A stretch of 64,000 nt of DNA from an uncultured Kocuria sp. Lineage in GTDB: Bacteria; Actinomycetota; Actinomycetes; Actinomycetales; Micrococcaceae. Where the stretch lies: contig NZ_CANMRA010000008.1 in assembly GCF_947500125.1 (NCBI RefSeq), positions 1 to 64,000 on the forward strand, written 5' to 3'. This document shows, in pieces, positions 1 through 7,290 of the stretch. The notes below the pieces were generated by a model. The model was not told the origin of the DNA. It searched no databases and worked only from the letters and a program-made list of their open reading frames with translations. Each line of letters begins with the position of its first letter. The first letter of the stretch is position 1. A program made the translations under genes and the position numbers.

Positions 1-165
1 ACCTGGCCGGCCATCCACGCCGCGCGTACCACCGCCCGCGCCGCCTACGACCGGGCCCACCCCGCCCGCGTCCGGCCTGGTCACATGATCAAGTCTCCAC
101 CCACCGAGGTCTGGATCAACCAGCCACTCAACCCCATCAACCCACAGCTGTCGCAAACAGCTTGA
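1..165 (+). CDS. IS3-type transposase, C-terminal fragment (partial)
   Basis: Frame 1 is open from the window edge to TGA at 163-165 and encodes about 54 residues. The tail contains HAARTTARAAYDRAHP and then VWINQP. A run of HAAR-type residues followed by a proline stretch and a WIN-P motif resembles, from memory, the C-terminal tail of actinobacterial IS3-family integrase-type transposases. The DDE catalytic core lies outside the window, so whether the element is intact cannot be judged. If the call is right, the right terminal repeat should lie just after the stop; I could not recognise one by eye. The PadR gene starts 117 bp downstream. An unrelated protein tail is possible. Confidence 0.45.
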   Translation, partial: TWPAIHAARTTARAAYDRAHPARVRPGHMIKSPPTEVWINQPLNPINPQLSQTA

Positions 166-254
166 TTCATACCGTTTCCTCCGCGGTCTCGGGCGGAACC
201 GGTGAGTTCGGCGGTGGTGAGGGGGCGGGCTGCGCAGGGTGCCCTCTTCCATTG

Positions 255-275
255 GTGTGTGACACACACTATTGT
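255..275 (+). promoter_or_regulatory. Promoter/operator of the PadR gene
   Basis: GTGTGTG-A-CACACAC at 255-269 is a perfect inverted repeat with one central base, directly followed by TATTGT at 270-275, a plausible -10 box. The ATG lies six bases after this hexamer and no Shine-Dalgarno is seen, so the transcript may be leaderless. PadR proteins commonly repress their own promoter through dyads of this kind. Autoregulation is inferred. Confidence 0.5.
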
Positions 276-281
276 GTAGGC

Positions 282-638
282 ATGGCAGCTGAACCGGTCG
301 ACCAGGTCGTCGCCTCCCACTTCCAGGAGCTGCGCCGTGGCACGGTGGTCCTGGCCTGCCTGCTCGTCCTGGACGAGCCCCGCTACGGCTACGCCCTGCT
401 CCGGACCCTCGGCGACGCGGGGCTCGACGTCGAGGCCAACACCCTCTACCCGCTCCTGCGCCGCCTCGAGGCCCAGGGCCTGCTCGAAAGCGACTGGAAC
501 ACCGACGAGTCCCGGCCCCGCAAGTTCTACCGGATCACCGGACTCGGGATCCGCGTCCGGGACGCCCTCGAGGCCGAGCGGCTCCGGCTGGACGCCGCCC
601 TGTCCACCCTCTCCCGCCCGACTCCTCCCGAGGACTGA
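282..638 (+). CDS. PadR family transcriptional regulator
   Basis: The 118-residue product is a short PadR-type winged-helix regulator. The sequence shows the family's recognisable core: an N-terminal helix, YGYALLRTL, then the wing region NTLYPLLRRLEAQGLL followed by RKFYRIT. The C-terminal helix (about residues 90-112) would be the dimerisation arm. ATG at 282 was chosen because longer in-frame starts run through the operator. The gene is followed after 6 bp by a HAAS-domain membrane protein, the standard partner of short PadR repressors, so the two are almost certainly one operon and probably autoregulated through the dyad at 255-269. The inducing signal is unknown. Confidence 0.9.
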   Translation: MAAEPVDQVVASHFQELRRGTVVLACLLVLDEPRYGYALLRTLGDAGLDVEANTLYPLLRRLEAQGLLESDWNTDESRPRKFYRITGLGIRVRDALEAERLRLDAALSTLSRPTPPED

Positions 639-644
639 TCCGCC

Positions 645-1664
645 ATGTCCACCAGCACCCTCACTCCGCGCACCGAGAGCTATCTCCGCGAGGTCGCCCG
701 GCGACTCCCGCCCCGAACCCGTGAGGACGTGTCCCGGGAGCTGCGGGGCACCGTCGCCGACATGGTCGACGACGGCGTGGCGCAGGGACTCCCGCCGGCC
801 GAGGCGGAGCGCCGCGCCCTCGAGGAGCTCGGCGACCCCGCCCTGCTGGCCGAGGACTACGGTCCCGGCCCGCGGCACCTGATCGGCCCCGCGCACTACC
901 ACGACTTCCTGGAGCTGCTGCGGATCCTGGTGCCCGTCCTGGCCGGCCTCTTCGGCGGGCTGACCCTGCTCGGCCGCCTCTTCGGGGAGGCGGGGCGCGA
1001 GGACCTGGTCACGTACCTCGTGCTCTCGCTCGCCCCCGCGGTCGGCGCCGCGATCCAGGGGGCGCTCATGGGAGCGGGCATCGCGGTCGTCGTCTACGCG
1101 GTGGTGGAGCGAACGGAGGTCGCGGAGGCGGTGAGGCGCGGCGCCTGGGACGGGACGGCGGCCGAGGCGGAGGAGGCTTCGCGCTGGAGCGTCGAGCGGC
1201 TGCGGCCGCCGCGTCCCGAGCGGGACTCGACCGTGGGGGAGCTGGTCTGGGCCACCATCGCCCTGGGCCTGGCCTTCGCCGCCCCGTTCCTGCTCTCGCG
1301 GCCCCTGTTCCGCGAGGGCCCGCTCGCCGGCGAGCCCCCGCTCGACCCCGCCGTGTGGACGCCGTGGGTGCCGCTCTACCTGGGGATCCTACTGCTCGCC
1401 TGGGGGTGGGAGCTGCTGCGCTTCTTCCGCCGCCGCTGGTCCTGGGTGCTGTTCGGGATCAACGCCGTCCTGGACCTCGCCATGGCCGCGCTGCTCATCA
1501 CCGTGCTGCGCACCGAGTCCGTGGTGAACCCGGTCTTCCGCGAGCGCGGGTGGGTGGGCGAGGGGTTCGCGCAGATCGGCGTCGCGCTCGTGGTGGTCAT
1601 CACCGTCTGGGACCTCGTGGCGACCTTCCTCGCCTGCCGCCGGTCGGTGGGACGACGGCACTGA
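645..1664 (+). CDS. HAAS-domain (permease-prefix-like) integral membrane protein
   Basis: The 339-residue product starts with a soluble helical domain of about 75 residues with the HAAS/DUF1700 pattern (YLREVARRLP, then RALEELGDPALLAEDYG). It is followed by hydrophobic segments near residues 85-110, 120-150, 205-225, 245-265, 270-290 and 305-330. Proteins with this N-terminal domain are typically encoded beside a PadR repressor and are thought to sense or respond to envelope stress; the biochemical activity is not known. Here the gene follows PadR after 6 bp and is probably co-transcribed. The hairpin at 1727-1760 may end the operon. Confidence 0.8.
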   Translation: MSTSTLTPRTESYLREVARRLPPRTREDVSRELRGTVADMVDDGVAQGLPPAEAERRALEELGDPALLAEDYGPGPRHLIGPAHYHDFLELLRILVPVLAGLFGGLTLLGRLFGEAGREDLVTYLVLSLAPAVGAAIQGALMGAGIAVVVYAVVERTEVAEAVRRGAWDGTAAEAEEASRWSVERLRPPRPERDSTVGELVWATIALGLAFAAPFLLSRPLFREGPLAGEPPLDPAVWTPWVPLYLGILLLAWGWELLRFFRRRWSWVLFGINAVLDLAMAALLITVLRTESVVNPVFRERGWVGEGFAQIGVALVVVITVWDLVATFLACRRSVGRRH

Positions 1665-1726
1665 CCGGCCGCGGACCCCGCCGCCCCGCTCCGCGGGCGG
1701 CGCCCGGCCGGTCCGAGGCAGCGCTC

Positions 1727-1760
1727 GGCCCGCGGGAGCTCCGGGGAGCTCCCGCGGGCC
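1727..1760. terminator. Strong hairpin in the PadR-operon/Lrp gap
   Basis: Two 16-base arms (1727-1742 and 1745-1760) are perfectly complementary around a GG loop and are all G/C except for central AGCT-type bases. No U-tract follows, as is common in high-GC actinobacteria. It lies 63 bp after the membrane-protein stop. The rest of the 302-bp gap holds GC-rich sequence and the Lrp promoter region. Confidence 0.6.
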
Positions 1761-1881
1761 GGAAGAGGGCCTCTGCCGCTGCGGGGTGCCGAGCAGCGCG
1801 GAACGCGGGGCGCTTCGTGGGCGACCGGCGCCGGCCGGGATGCGCGGAACCGGGTCAGGTGGCGCACCGTGTGATCATCAG

Positions 1882-1960
1882 TTGACACCCTGGTCGGCAT
1901 GGTGCGCAAACGTCTACTCTTGAACTGGTCAGATCGATCAGATTCAGACGGGGGAGAGGG
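1882..1960 (+). promoter_or_regulatory. Promoter and probable Lrp-operator region
   Basis: TTGACA at 1882-1887 and TTGAAC at 1920-1925 are candidate -35 boxes. The AT-richer stretch CTGGTCAGATCGATCAG (1924-1940) is partly palindromic around GATCGATC. The Shine-Dalgarno GGGGGAGAGGGG sits at 1950-1961. Autoregulation would be usual for the Lrp family. No good -10 box could be fixed by eye. Confidence 0.35.
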
Positions 1961-1966
1961 GCTGCT

Positions 1967-2509
1967 GTGGTCAGCATGACGAACGGCGGGGCCGGCGCGG
2001 GTCCGCTGGACGCGACGGACCGGAAGATCCTGGTGGCGCTGGACGAGGACCCGCGCATGACGGTGCTGGCCCTGGCCCAGCGCACGGGCCTGGCGCGCGG
2101 GACGATCCACGCGCGGCTCGAGCGCTACCGCGCGAGCCCCGCACTGCGCCCGCACAGCACCCGGGTGACGCCCGCGGCCCTCGGCTACGGCCTGGCCGCG
2201 AGCGTCGCCGTGGAGCTCGACCAGCACCAGCTCGACGAGGCGATCGCCGGCCTGCAGGCGATTCCGCAGGTCATCGAGGTGTTCGCCCCGGCCGGGCAGA
2301 CGGACCTGCTGTGCCGGGTGGTGGCGAAGGACCCCGAGGACCTCTACCGGGTCTCCGAGGAGATCCGGCTGTGCCCCGGCATCCTGCGGACCTCCACGAG
2401 CATGTTCCTGCGCACCGTCATCCCGTACCGGGTGGCCCCGCTGCTCGCGGGGGACGAGGCGCCGGGGAGGGCCGGGGGCGGGGTCAGTTCCGGACGGCCG
2501 CGCCCATGA
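1967..2509 (+). CDS. Lrp/AsnC family transcriptional regulator
   Basis: The 180-residue product has the Lrp architecture. The N-terminal helix-turn-helix starts at LDATDRKILVALDEDPRM and continues through LAQRTGLARGTIHARLERY. The ligand-binding RAM/ACT-like domain follows at about residues 75-150 (IPQVIEVFAPAGQTDLLCRV is typical of the beta-strand region). GTG at 1967 is preferred over ATG at 1976 because a purine-rich Shine-Dalgarno ends six bases upstream. The last 26 bp overlap the convergent gene at 2484-2807. Targets are not evident; many Lrp proteins act on neighbouring amino-acid genes, but none is adjacent here. Confidence 0.88.
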   Translation: MVSMTNGGAGAGPLDATDRKILVALDEDPRMTVLALAQRTGLARGTIHARLERYRASPALRPHSTRVTPAALGYGLAASVAVELDQHQLDEAIAGLQAIPQVIEVFAPAGQTDLLCRVVAKDPEDLYRVSEEIRLCPGILRTSTSMFLRTVIPYRVAPLLAGDEAPGRAGGGVSSGRPRP

Positions 2510-2807
2510 CCTCGGCCCGCAGCCGGTCCAGGTCCACGTCGTCGCCCTCGTGCAGGCCGTGGGTGCGGACCCACGCGCGGGCGCTGAGCATAATCTCGTC
2601 GTAGTACTGGTGCGTCTCGCAGTGGGCGGCCCCGATCCGGGCCTGGGCGCGGTGCTCACGGCAGTCCTCCGTGAAGGAGATGACGGCCACCGGGCTGAGG
2701 GCCAGGCCCACCACGCCGCGGACGGCCGCGATGGTGCGCCCGTGGAACGTGTCGCCGGGGGCGAGGTCCCAGGCCCTGGTGGTGGGGTGCTGATGGGTGA
2801 GGTCCAT
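2484..2807 (-). CDS. Hypothetical protein, 107 aa
   Basis: This small soluble protein has no family I recognise. It contains PGDTFHGRTIAAVRGVVG near the N-terminus, a CxEHRAQARIGAAHCETH segment with paired Cys and His residues in the middle, and an acidic region GDDVDLDRLRAEVMG at the end. The ATG at 2807 precedes any other in-frame start with a reasonable body length. Its stop overlaps the end of the Lrp gene on the other strand by 26 bp. It has no signal peptide or membrane segment. The CEH...HCETH pattern could bind a metal, but this is speculation. Confidence 0.6.
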   Translation of the reverse strand: MDLTHQHPTTRAWDLAPGDTFHGRTIAAVRGVVGLALSPVAVISFTEDCREHRAQARIGAAHCETHQYYDEIMLSARAWVRTHGLHEGDDVDLDRLRAEVMGAAVRN

Positions 2808-2889
2808 GGTCGGCTCTTGTGCTGGGTGGGAGGCCGTCCCGCCTGCGCGCGGCGCCGGGGGACGGGCTCGGGGACGTCGGGAGGAGGAG

Positions 2890-2930
2890 CGGTGCCGGGG
2901 GCCGGCCGGTGCGGCCGGCCCCCGGCACCG
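2890..2930 (-). terminator. Perfect 18-bp hairpin terminator
   Basis: Arms 2890-2907 and 2913-2930 are perfectly complementary with loop GGTGC. The hairpin lies 5 bp beyond the stop of the minus-strand secreted-protein gene, so it most likely terminates that transcript. Confidence 0.75.
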
Positions 2931-2935
2931 TCCGG

Positions 2936-3472
2936 TCAGTGACCGAGCTGGGTCCAGTGGCTGATGTCCTGGTACCACGGCGACCAGTGCTTGCCGTCGT
3001 AGTAGCGGTACTTGACCACGTGGTAGACCTTCTTGTCGTCGTGGTGGTCGAGGTACTTGTAGTGCTCGCCGCCCCACGCACTGCCCCAGTAGTAGTAGTG
3101 GTCGCCGCCGGTGTAGTGGTGGTGGCCGTGCTTGCTCACCGCGTAGTAGTGCTGCTTGACCTCCACCTTGTAGCCCTTGTGGCACTTCACGTGGAACGGG
3201 TACTTGACGACCTTCTTCCCGTGGTGCCACGTCCAGGAGGGCTTGTGGGCGTCGACCGAGCAGTGCTTCTGGTGCGGCTTGTGCGACGCCGTCTCGAGCA
3301 CCGAGGACTGCGTCGAGGCGGCGGGCGCCGGGGCGGCCTGGGCCGGAGCGCCCAGCAGGGGCAGGGCGCCGGCGGCCCGGGTCAGGGAGGCCAGGGACAG
3401 CACCGCCTTGCGGGCGTAGCGGCGGGCGCCGGCCGGCTGCGGGGCTGCGGACGAGGTGGTTTCGATGGACAT
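2936..3472 (-). CDS. Secreted His/Tyr/Lys-rich protein, 178 aa
   Basis: The N-terminal region has an ARRYARKAVLSLASL stretch, a hydrophobic core and an APAQAAPA cleavage site near residues 42-50, so the protein is probably exported. An RR pair is present, but a strict Tat motif is not. The mature part (about 130 residues) is extraordinarily rich in H, Y, K and W, with HHHYTGGDHYYYWGSAWGG and repeated KVVKY/YHVVKYRYY-type elements. Only two cysteines are seen (KHCSVD and HVKCHKG), suggesting one disulfide. ATG at 3472 has an AGGAG Shine-Dalgarno. It lies downstream of a two-component system on the same strand after 167 bp. The function is unknown; cation binding or envelope adhesion is conceivable. 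Confidence 0.75.
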   Translation of the reverse strand: MSIETTSSAAPQPAGARRYARKAVLSLASLTRAAGALPLLGAPAQAAPAPAASTQSSVLETASHKPHQKHCSVDAHKPSWTWHHGKKVVKYPFHVKCHKGYKVEVKQHYYAVSKHGHHHYTGGDHYYYWGSAWGGEHYKYLDHHDDKKVYHVVKYRYYDGKHWSPWYQDISHWTQLGH

Positions 3473-3639
3473 TTCGGGTCTCCTGCGGACGAGAGATTTC
3501 GTGGGTGCCGGCGGTTCCTCCCCGGGGTCCGGAGGGGGACTTCTCGAACCGACACGACAAGATTCGCAGTCGGGGGCAGCCCCCGGCGTCCACCCGGGAG
3601 GTGAACTCCGGCGTACACCCGGGGTGGTACGCGCAGGGA

Positions 3640-4344
3640 TCAGAAACGGTCGGTGGGCTTGACGAGCCCGCTCTTGAACGCGGCCGTGACCGCCTGGGCG
3701 CGTTCGCTGACGCCCAGCTTCAGGAAGATCCGGTGGACGTGGGTCTTCACGGTCGCCTCGCTGAGGAACAGCCGCCGGGCGATCTCCGTGTTGGTCAGGC
3801 CGTGGGCGACGGCGACCAGGACCTCGCGCTCCCGCCGGGTCAGCTGCTGCAGCTGCTCGGGAGGAGGGGCGGACGGGTCGGGGTGCCGGCTGAACTCGGT
3901 CAGGAGCCTGCGGGTCACGTCCGGGTCCAGCCAGCCCCCGCCGCGGGCGAGGGAGCGGACGGCGTCCGCGAGCACCTTCGGCGCGGAGCTCTTGAGGATG
4001 AAGCCGGAGGCGCCCGCCCGCAGGGCGGCGTGGACGGCGGCGTCCTCGTCGAAGGTCGTCAGCATCAGGACGGTGGCGACGTTCGCCACGCGGTCCAGGA
4101 ACGCGTCGGACGTGAGCACCCGGGTGGCGGCCACTCCGTCCGTGCCGGGCATGCGCACGTCCATGATCACCACGTCCGGCTGCAGGCGGGCCGTCTCCTC
4201 GACGGCCTCCTCGCCGTCGGCCGCCTCGCCGACGACGATCAGGTCCGGCTCGGCCGTGAGGAGCATGGCCAGCCCCGAGCGCACCATCGCCTCGTCGTCC
4301 ACCAGGAGCACCCGGACGGGTGCGGTGTCCGTGCCCCGTGTCAT
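3640..4344 (-). CDS. LuxR/NarL-type response regulator
   Basis: The 234-residue product has an N-terminal receiver domain with the acidic pair in LLVDDEAMVRSG, a phospho-acceptor Asp at about 62 (VVIMDVRMPG) and the conserved Lys in ILKSSAPK. The C-terminal LuxR helix-turn-helix starts at LTRREREVLVAVAHGL and continues TNTEIARRLFLSEATVKTHV. It would dimerise on DNA when phosphorylated by the kinase encoded immediately upstream, whose 3' end overlaps this start by 4 bp. The gene order (unknown protein, kinase, regulator, secreted protein) suggests an envelope-sensing unit. Specific targets cannot be read from the sequence. Confidence 0.93.
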   Translation of the reverse strand: MTRGTDTAPVRVLLVDDEAMVRSGLAMLLTAEPDLIVVGEAADGEEAVEETARLQPDVVIMDVRMPGTDGVAATRVLTSDAFLDRVANVATVLMLTTFDEDAAVHAALRAGASGFILKSSAPKVLADAVRSLARGGGWLDPDVTRRLLTEFSRHPDPSAPPPEQLQQLTRREREVLVAVAHGLTNTEIARRLFLSEATVKTHVHRIFLKLGVSERAQAVTAAFKSGLVKPTDRF

Positions 4345-5582
4345 CCGGTGCCCTCCCCGCGGCCGGTGGCCGCCGTGGTCGCCGCGGTGTCCTCCGGTGC
4401 GGCGTCCTCCGGCGCGGTGTCCTGCGGGCCGGCCGGGCGGGTGGGAAGCCGCGCGGACACCAGGTACCCCCCGTGCGGGTCGGGTCCGGCCGTCGCCGCG
4501 CCGCCCACCGCCCGTGCACGCTCGGCCATTCCCCGTACCCCGTGCCCGGTCGACAGCCGTGCGGAGAGGCGGCCGCGGGCCCCGGCGCCGTCCGTGCGGA
4601 CCGAGAGCTCGACCTCCCGGGGCCCCCAGTCGAGGGCGACCCGGACCGGGCGGTCCGGGGCGGCGTGCTTGACGGCGTTGGTCAGGGCCTCCTGCGCGAT
4701 GCGGTACGCGGCCTCGTCCACCGCCGGCTCCAGGGCGCCGGGCTCGCCCGCCACGCAGAGCTCCACGTCCCGGCCCGCCGCGCGCAGGTGGTCGAGCAGG
4801 CCGTCCAGGCGCTGCAGGCCCACCGGCTCCGGCGCGGCCCGCGCCGACGGCGCCGGGGAGAGCAGGCCCAGCATGCGCCGCAGCTCCGTCACGGCCTGCT
4901 CCCCGAGCTCGTCGACCTGCCGCAGCGCCGCCCGGGCCCGGTCCGGGTCGCGGTCCATGACGCGCTCGGCCCCTCCGGCCTGCAGCACCATGAGGCTCAC
5001 CGCGTGGGCCACGACGTCGTGCAGCTCCCGGGCGATGCGCTGGCGCTCCTCGGCCTCGGCCCGGGCGGCGGCCAGCCGGGCCACGAGCTCCCGCTGCGCC
5101 ACGCTCCAGCGGACCCACCGGCCCACGCCGAAGACGACCAGGTGGGCCACGGTGAGGAACAGCGCCGCCACGAGGAACGAGGCGACCCGCATCGACGGGT
5201 CGGCGGTGTCCTGCACGGTGGCGTGCACGCTCGTGGCAACCGGCAGGAACGCGGTCGCCAGGCCGAGGGCCGCCTTCCGGCGCGAGCAGTGCGCGGCCAC
5301 CGCGAAGAGGGCCAGCCAGACGCAGAAGATGGGGTGGAACGCGAAGCCGAGCAGCGCGACGGCCACGGCGCCCAGGGTGACCAGGAGCAGCACCGCCAGG
5401 GGCCGGCGCCGGCGCCAGAACAGGGGTAGGTACAGCAGCGCCGCCGCGAGCACGACGACCCAGGGGGCGACCACGTCCGGCTCCGCCGCGCGGTCCCACG
5501 TGATCTGGAGCTCGATGCCCCACAGCACCGGCACCGCGACCAGGTCCAGGGCCACGCGCGAGGGGTACCAGCGGGTTCTCAT
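4341..5582 (-). CDS. Sensor histidine kinase (HisKA_3 type)
   Basis: The 413-residue product has four to six N-terminal hydrophobic segments up to about residue 155. The dimerisation/phospho-acceptor helix is RQRIARELHDVVAHAVS, with the acceptor His near 188. A degenerate GHKL ATPase domain follows, with the N-box ALTNAVKHA and a G-box at GHGVRGMAERARAVGG. This is the NarL-partner (DesK-like) kinase class. The sensing part is membrane-embedded with short loops, so an intramembrane or bilayer signal is likely. It overlaps the response regulator by 4 bp (ATGA) and follows the 184-residue unknown protein by 10 bp. The C-terminal tail is rich in A, T, E and P and probably disordered. Confidence 0.92.
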   Translation of the reverse strand: MRTRWYPSRVALDLVAVPVLWGIELQITWDRAAEPDVVAPWVVVLAAALLYLPLFWRRRRPLAVLLLVTLGAVAVALLGFAFHPIFCVWLALFAVAAHCSRRKAALGLATAFLPVATSVHATVQDTADPSMRVASFLVAALFLTVAHLVVFGVGRWVRWSVAQRELVARLAAARAEAEERQRIARELHDVVAHAVSLMVLQAGGAERVMDRDPDRARAALRQVDELGEQAVTELRRMLGLLSPAPSARAAPEPVGLQRLDGLLDHLRAAGRDVELCVAGEPGALEPAVDEAAYRIAQEALTNAVKHAAPDRPVRVALDWGPREVELSVRTDGAGARGRLSARLSTGHGVRGMAERARAVGGAATAGPDPHGGYLVSARLPTRPAGPQDTAPEDAAPEDTAATTAATGRGEGTG

Positions 5583-5592
5583 CGGCCCCCGC

Positions 5593-6147
5593 TCAGCTAC
5601 ACACGGACCTGCCGAAGACGGTGCAGATCCACATCCGCTCGACGGGAGGGGCGGGCAGTCGGCAGTCCTCGACGATCGAGTGGCGCCGGATCTCCTCCCA
5701 CGCCACCACGGGCCGCAGGGCGTCCTCGGCGCAGTCCGGGGGATCGACGGGTGAGGCGCCCAGTGCCGTCTCCACGGCCGAGCACAGTTCCGCGCCCGTG
5801 GCGAGCCGGCGCTCGGAGCCCGCACCGTCCGGGGGGCCCTGCGCCGGGCAGCCGGACGGGTGCTCGAGCCGGATGCCCGTCATCTCGGACTCGGGGTCGT
5901 GCAGGACGCCGTGCAGCTGGATCCGCGAGATCCTGATCCGCTCGACCTCGTCCGTGCGTCCCGACGCGACCCGGGCGATCAGCACCTCGGGGTCGACGTC
6001 CCGTCCCAGCCAGTCCGGCGGGCCCTGCACCAGCACGTAGTCGCTGTCCACCAGGCGTCCCCACGCCAGGTGCCCCTCGACGGCGTCGGGCGCTCGCGCG
6101 TTCTGGACGGACACCAGTGTCCGGAATCCTGTCTCGAGTGTCGCCAT
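5593..6147 (-). CDS. Hypothetical protein encoded ahead of the two-component system
   Basis: The 184-residue product is not recognised. It looks soluble and contains SVQNARAPDAVEGHLAWGRL near the N-terminus and a beta-rich region (DSDYVLVQGPPDWLGRDVD). A C-terminal portion contains four Cys residues, including CTVFGRSVCS at the very end. ATG at 6147 follows a GGGGGG purine run six bases upstream; longer in-frame starts run antisense into the SRPBCC gene on the other strand. The stop is 10 bp before the kinase start, so it is probably co-transcribed with the kinase and regulator and may modulate them. Confidence 0.6.
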   Translation of the reverse strand: MATLETGFRTLVSVQNARAPDAVEGHLAWGRLVDSDYVLVQGPPDWLGRDVDPEVLIARVASGRTDEVERIRISRIQLHGVLHDPESEMTGIRLEHPSGCPAQGPPDGAGSERRLATGAELCSAVETALGASPVDPPDCAEDALRPVVAWEEIRRHSIVEDCRLPAPPVERMWICTVFGRSVCS

Positions 6148-6361
6148 GCCGAGCCCCCCGCGAGTCGTGCGGCAATTCTCCTCGTCCGCCCACGTCAAGT
6201 CCATAGTCGGCCGCCCGGGCGTGCCGGCCGGTGCGTCCCGCTGGGCCTCCGAGGCCCGGGGAGCCCTGGTTCCGCGGGGCGGTGCGCGGTACCGTAAGCA
6301 GACTGGCGAATTTGTTGTTACTCGTCGCCGCTGACCATCGAGACGGAACGAAGGAGATGCC

Positions 6362-7171
6362 ATGAGCACCAAGGTCGAGAAGACTGTCCTGGTCGACGTG
6401 CCGCTGAGCACCGTGTACGACCAGTGGACCCAGTTCGAGGACTTCCCCCACTTCATGAGCGGCGTCAAGAGCGTGACCCAGCTCGGCGACGACCGCCTCG
6501 AGTGGGTCGCCGAGATCGGCGGCGTCCGCCGGCAGTGGGAGGCGAAGATCGTGGAGCAGGTCCCGGACAGCCGGGTCTCCTGGGCCGCCACGGAGGGCGC
6601 CACCAACGCCGGCACCGTGCTGTTCCACGACGCGGGCAACGGCCGGACCGAGGTGCACCTGGTCCTCGAGTACGAGCCCGAGGGCCTCGTGGAGAAGGTC
6701 GGGGACAAGCTCGACGTGGTCGGGAACCAGGCCGAGGGCGACCTCGAGCGGTTCAAGAAGTTCATCGAGGACGAGGGCTACGCGACCGGTGCCTGGCGGG
6801 GCTCCGTCAACGAGGGCGCCCCCGTCGGCACGCCCGGTGTCGAGCACGCCGCCGCCTCCCGCGGTGACGACGGCAAGGCCGGGGTGTCGGGCAAGGCGGT
6901 CGCCGCCGGCGTCGCGGCGGCCGGCGTCGCGGCCGCCGGGGCGGCCGCCGCGGCGAGGAAGAAGGACTCCGCTCCGGACACGGAGCCGATCACCGTCGAG
7001 TCGACCGCGCCGCCGGCGGCGCCGGTGACCCCCGGCGAGACCGTGACCGGGGAGGTCCCTCCGATCCCCACCGTGGACGAGGCCCTCACCGACGACACCG
7101 TCGACGCGGACCTGGACGTGGACCCCACCAGCCGGCGCATCGACGACCGTCCCGCGGGCGGCGCGCTCTGA
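6362..7171 (+). CDS. SRPBCC (Bet v1-like/START-type) family protein with disordered tail
   Basis: The 269-residue product has an N-terminal SRPBCC fold (about residues 1-145) beginning VEKTVLVDVPLSTVYDQWTQ, with FEDFPHFMSGVKSV and the terminal helix GDLERFKKFIEDEG. These features are typical of the polyketide-cyclase-like SRPBCC proteins encoded with stress genes in actinobacteria. Residues about 170-200 form an Ala/Val/Gly repeat (AVAAGVAAAGVAAAGAAAAA) that could be a membrane-associating or low-complexity linker, followed by an acidic Pro/Thr tail. AAGGAG at 6351-6356 fixes the start. The gene is monocistronic, ending at a bidirectional hairpin. Ligand and role are unknown. Confidence 0.8.
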   Translation: MSTKVEKTVLVDVPLSTVYDQWTQFEDFPHFMSGVKSVTQLGDDRLEWVAEIGGVRRQWEAKIVEQVPDSRVSWAATEGATNAGTVLFHDAGNGRTEVHLVLEYEPEGLVEKVGDKLDVVGNQAEGDLERFKKFIEDEGYATGAWRGSVNEGAPVGTPGVEHAAASRGDDGKAGVSGKAVAAGVAAAGVAAAGAAAAARKKDSAPDTEPITVESTAPPAAPVTPGETVTGEVPPIPTVDEALTDDTVDADLDVDPTSRRIDDRPAGGAL

Positions 7172-7176
7172 GCCGA

Positions 7177-7231
7177 CCCTCCCGTGCTACGGGCCCCGAC
7201 CGCCGCGGTCGGGGCCCGTCGCACGGGAGGG
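7177..7231. terminator. Bidirectional 26-bp hairpin terminator
   Basis: Arms 7177-7202 and 7206-7231 pair along 26 positions with a single mismatch (7188/7220) and a 3-base loop. It sits between the convergent SRPBCC and ilvD genes, so it can end transcripts from both sides. Confidence 0.8.
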
Positions 7232-7290
7232 CTGCCCGGTGCGGTCGCCCCGCGCCCGGGCCGGGCGCGGGGGACCGCCGGTGCGGCCGG

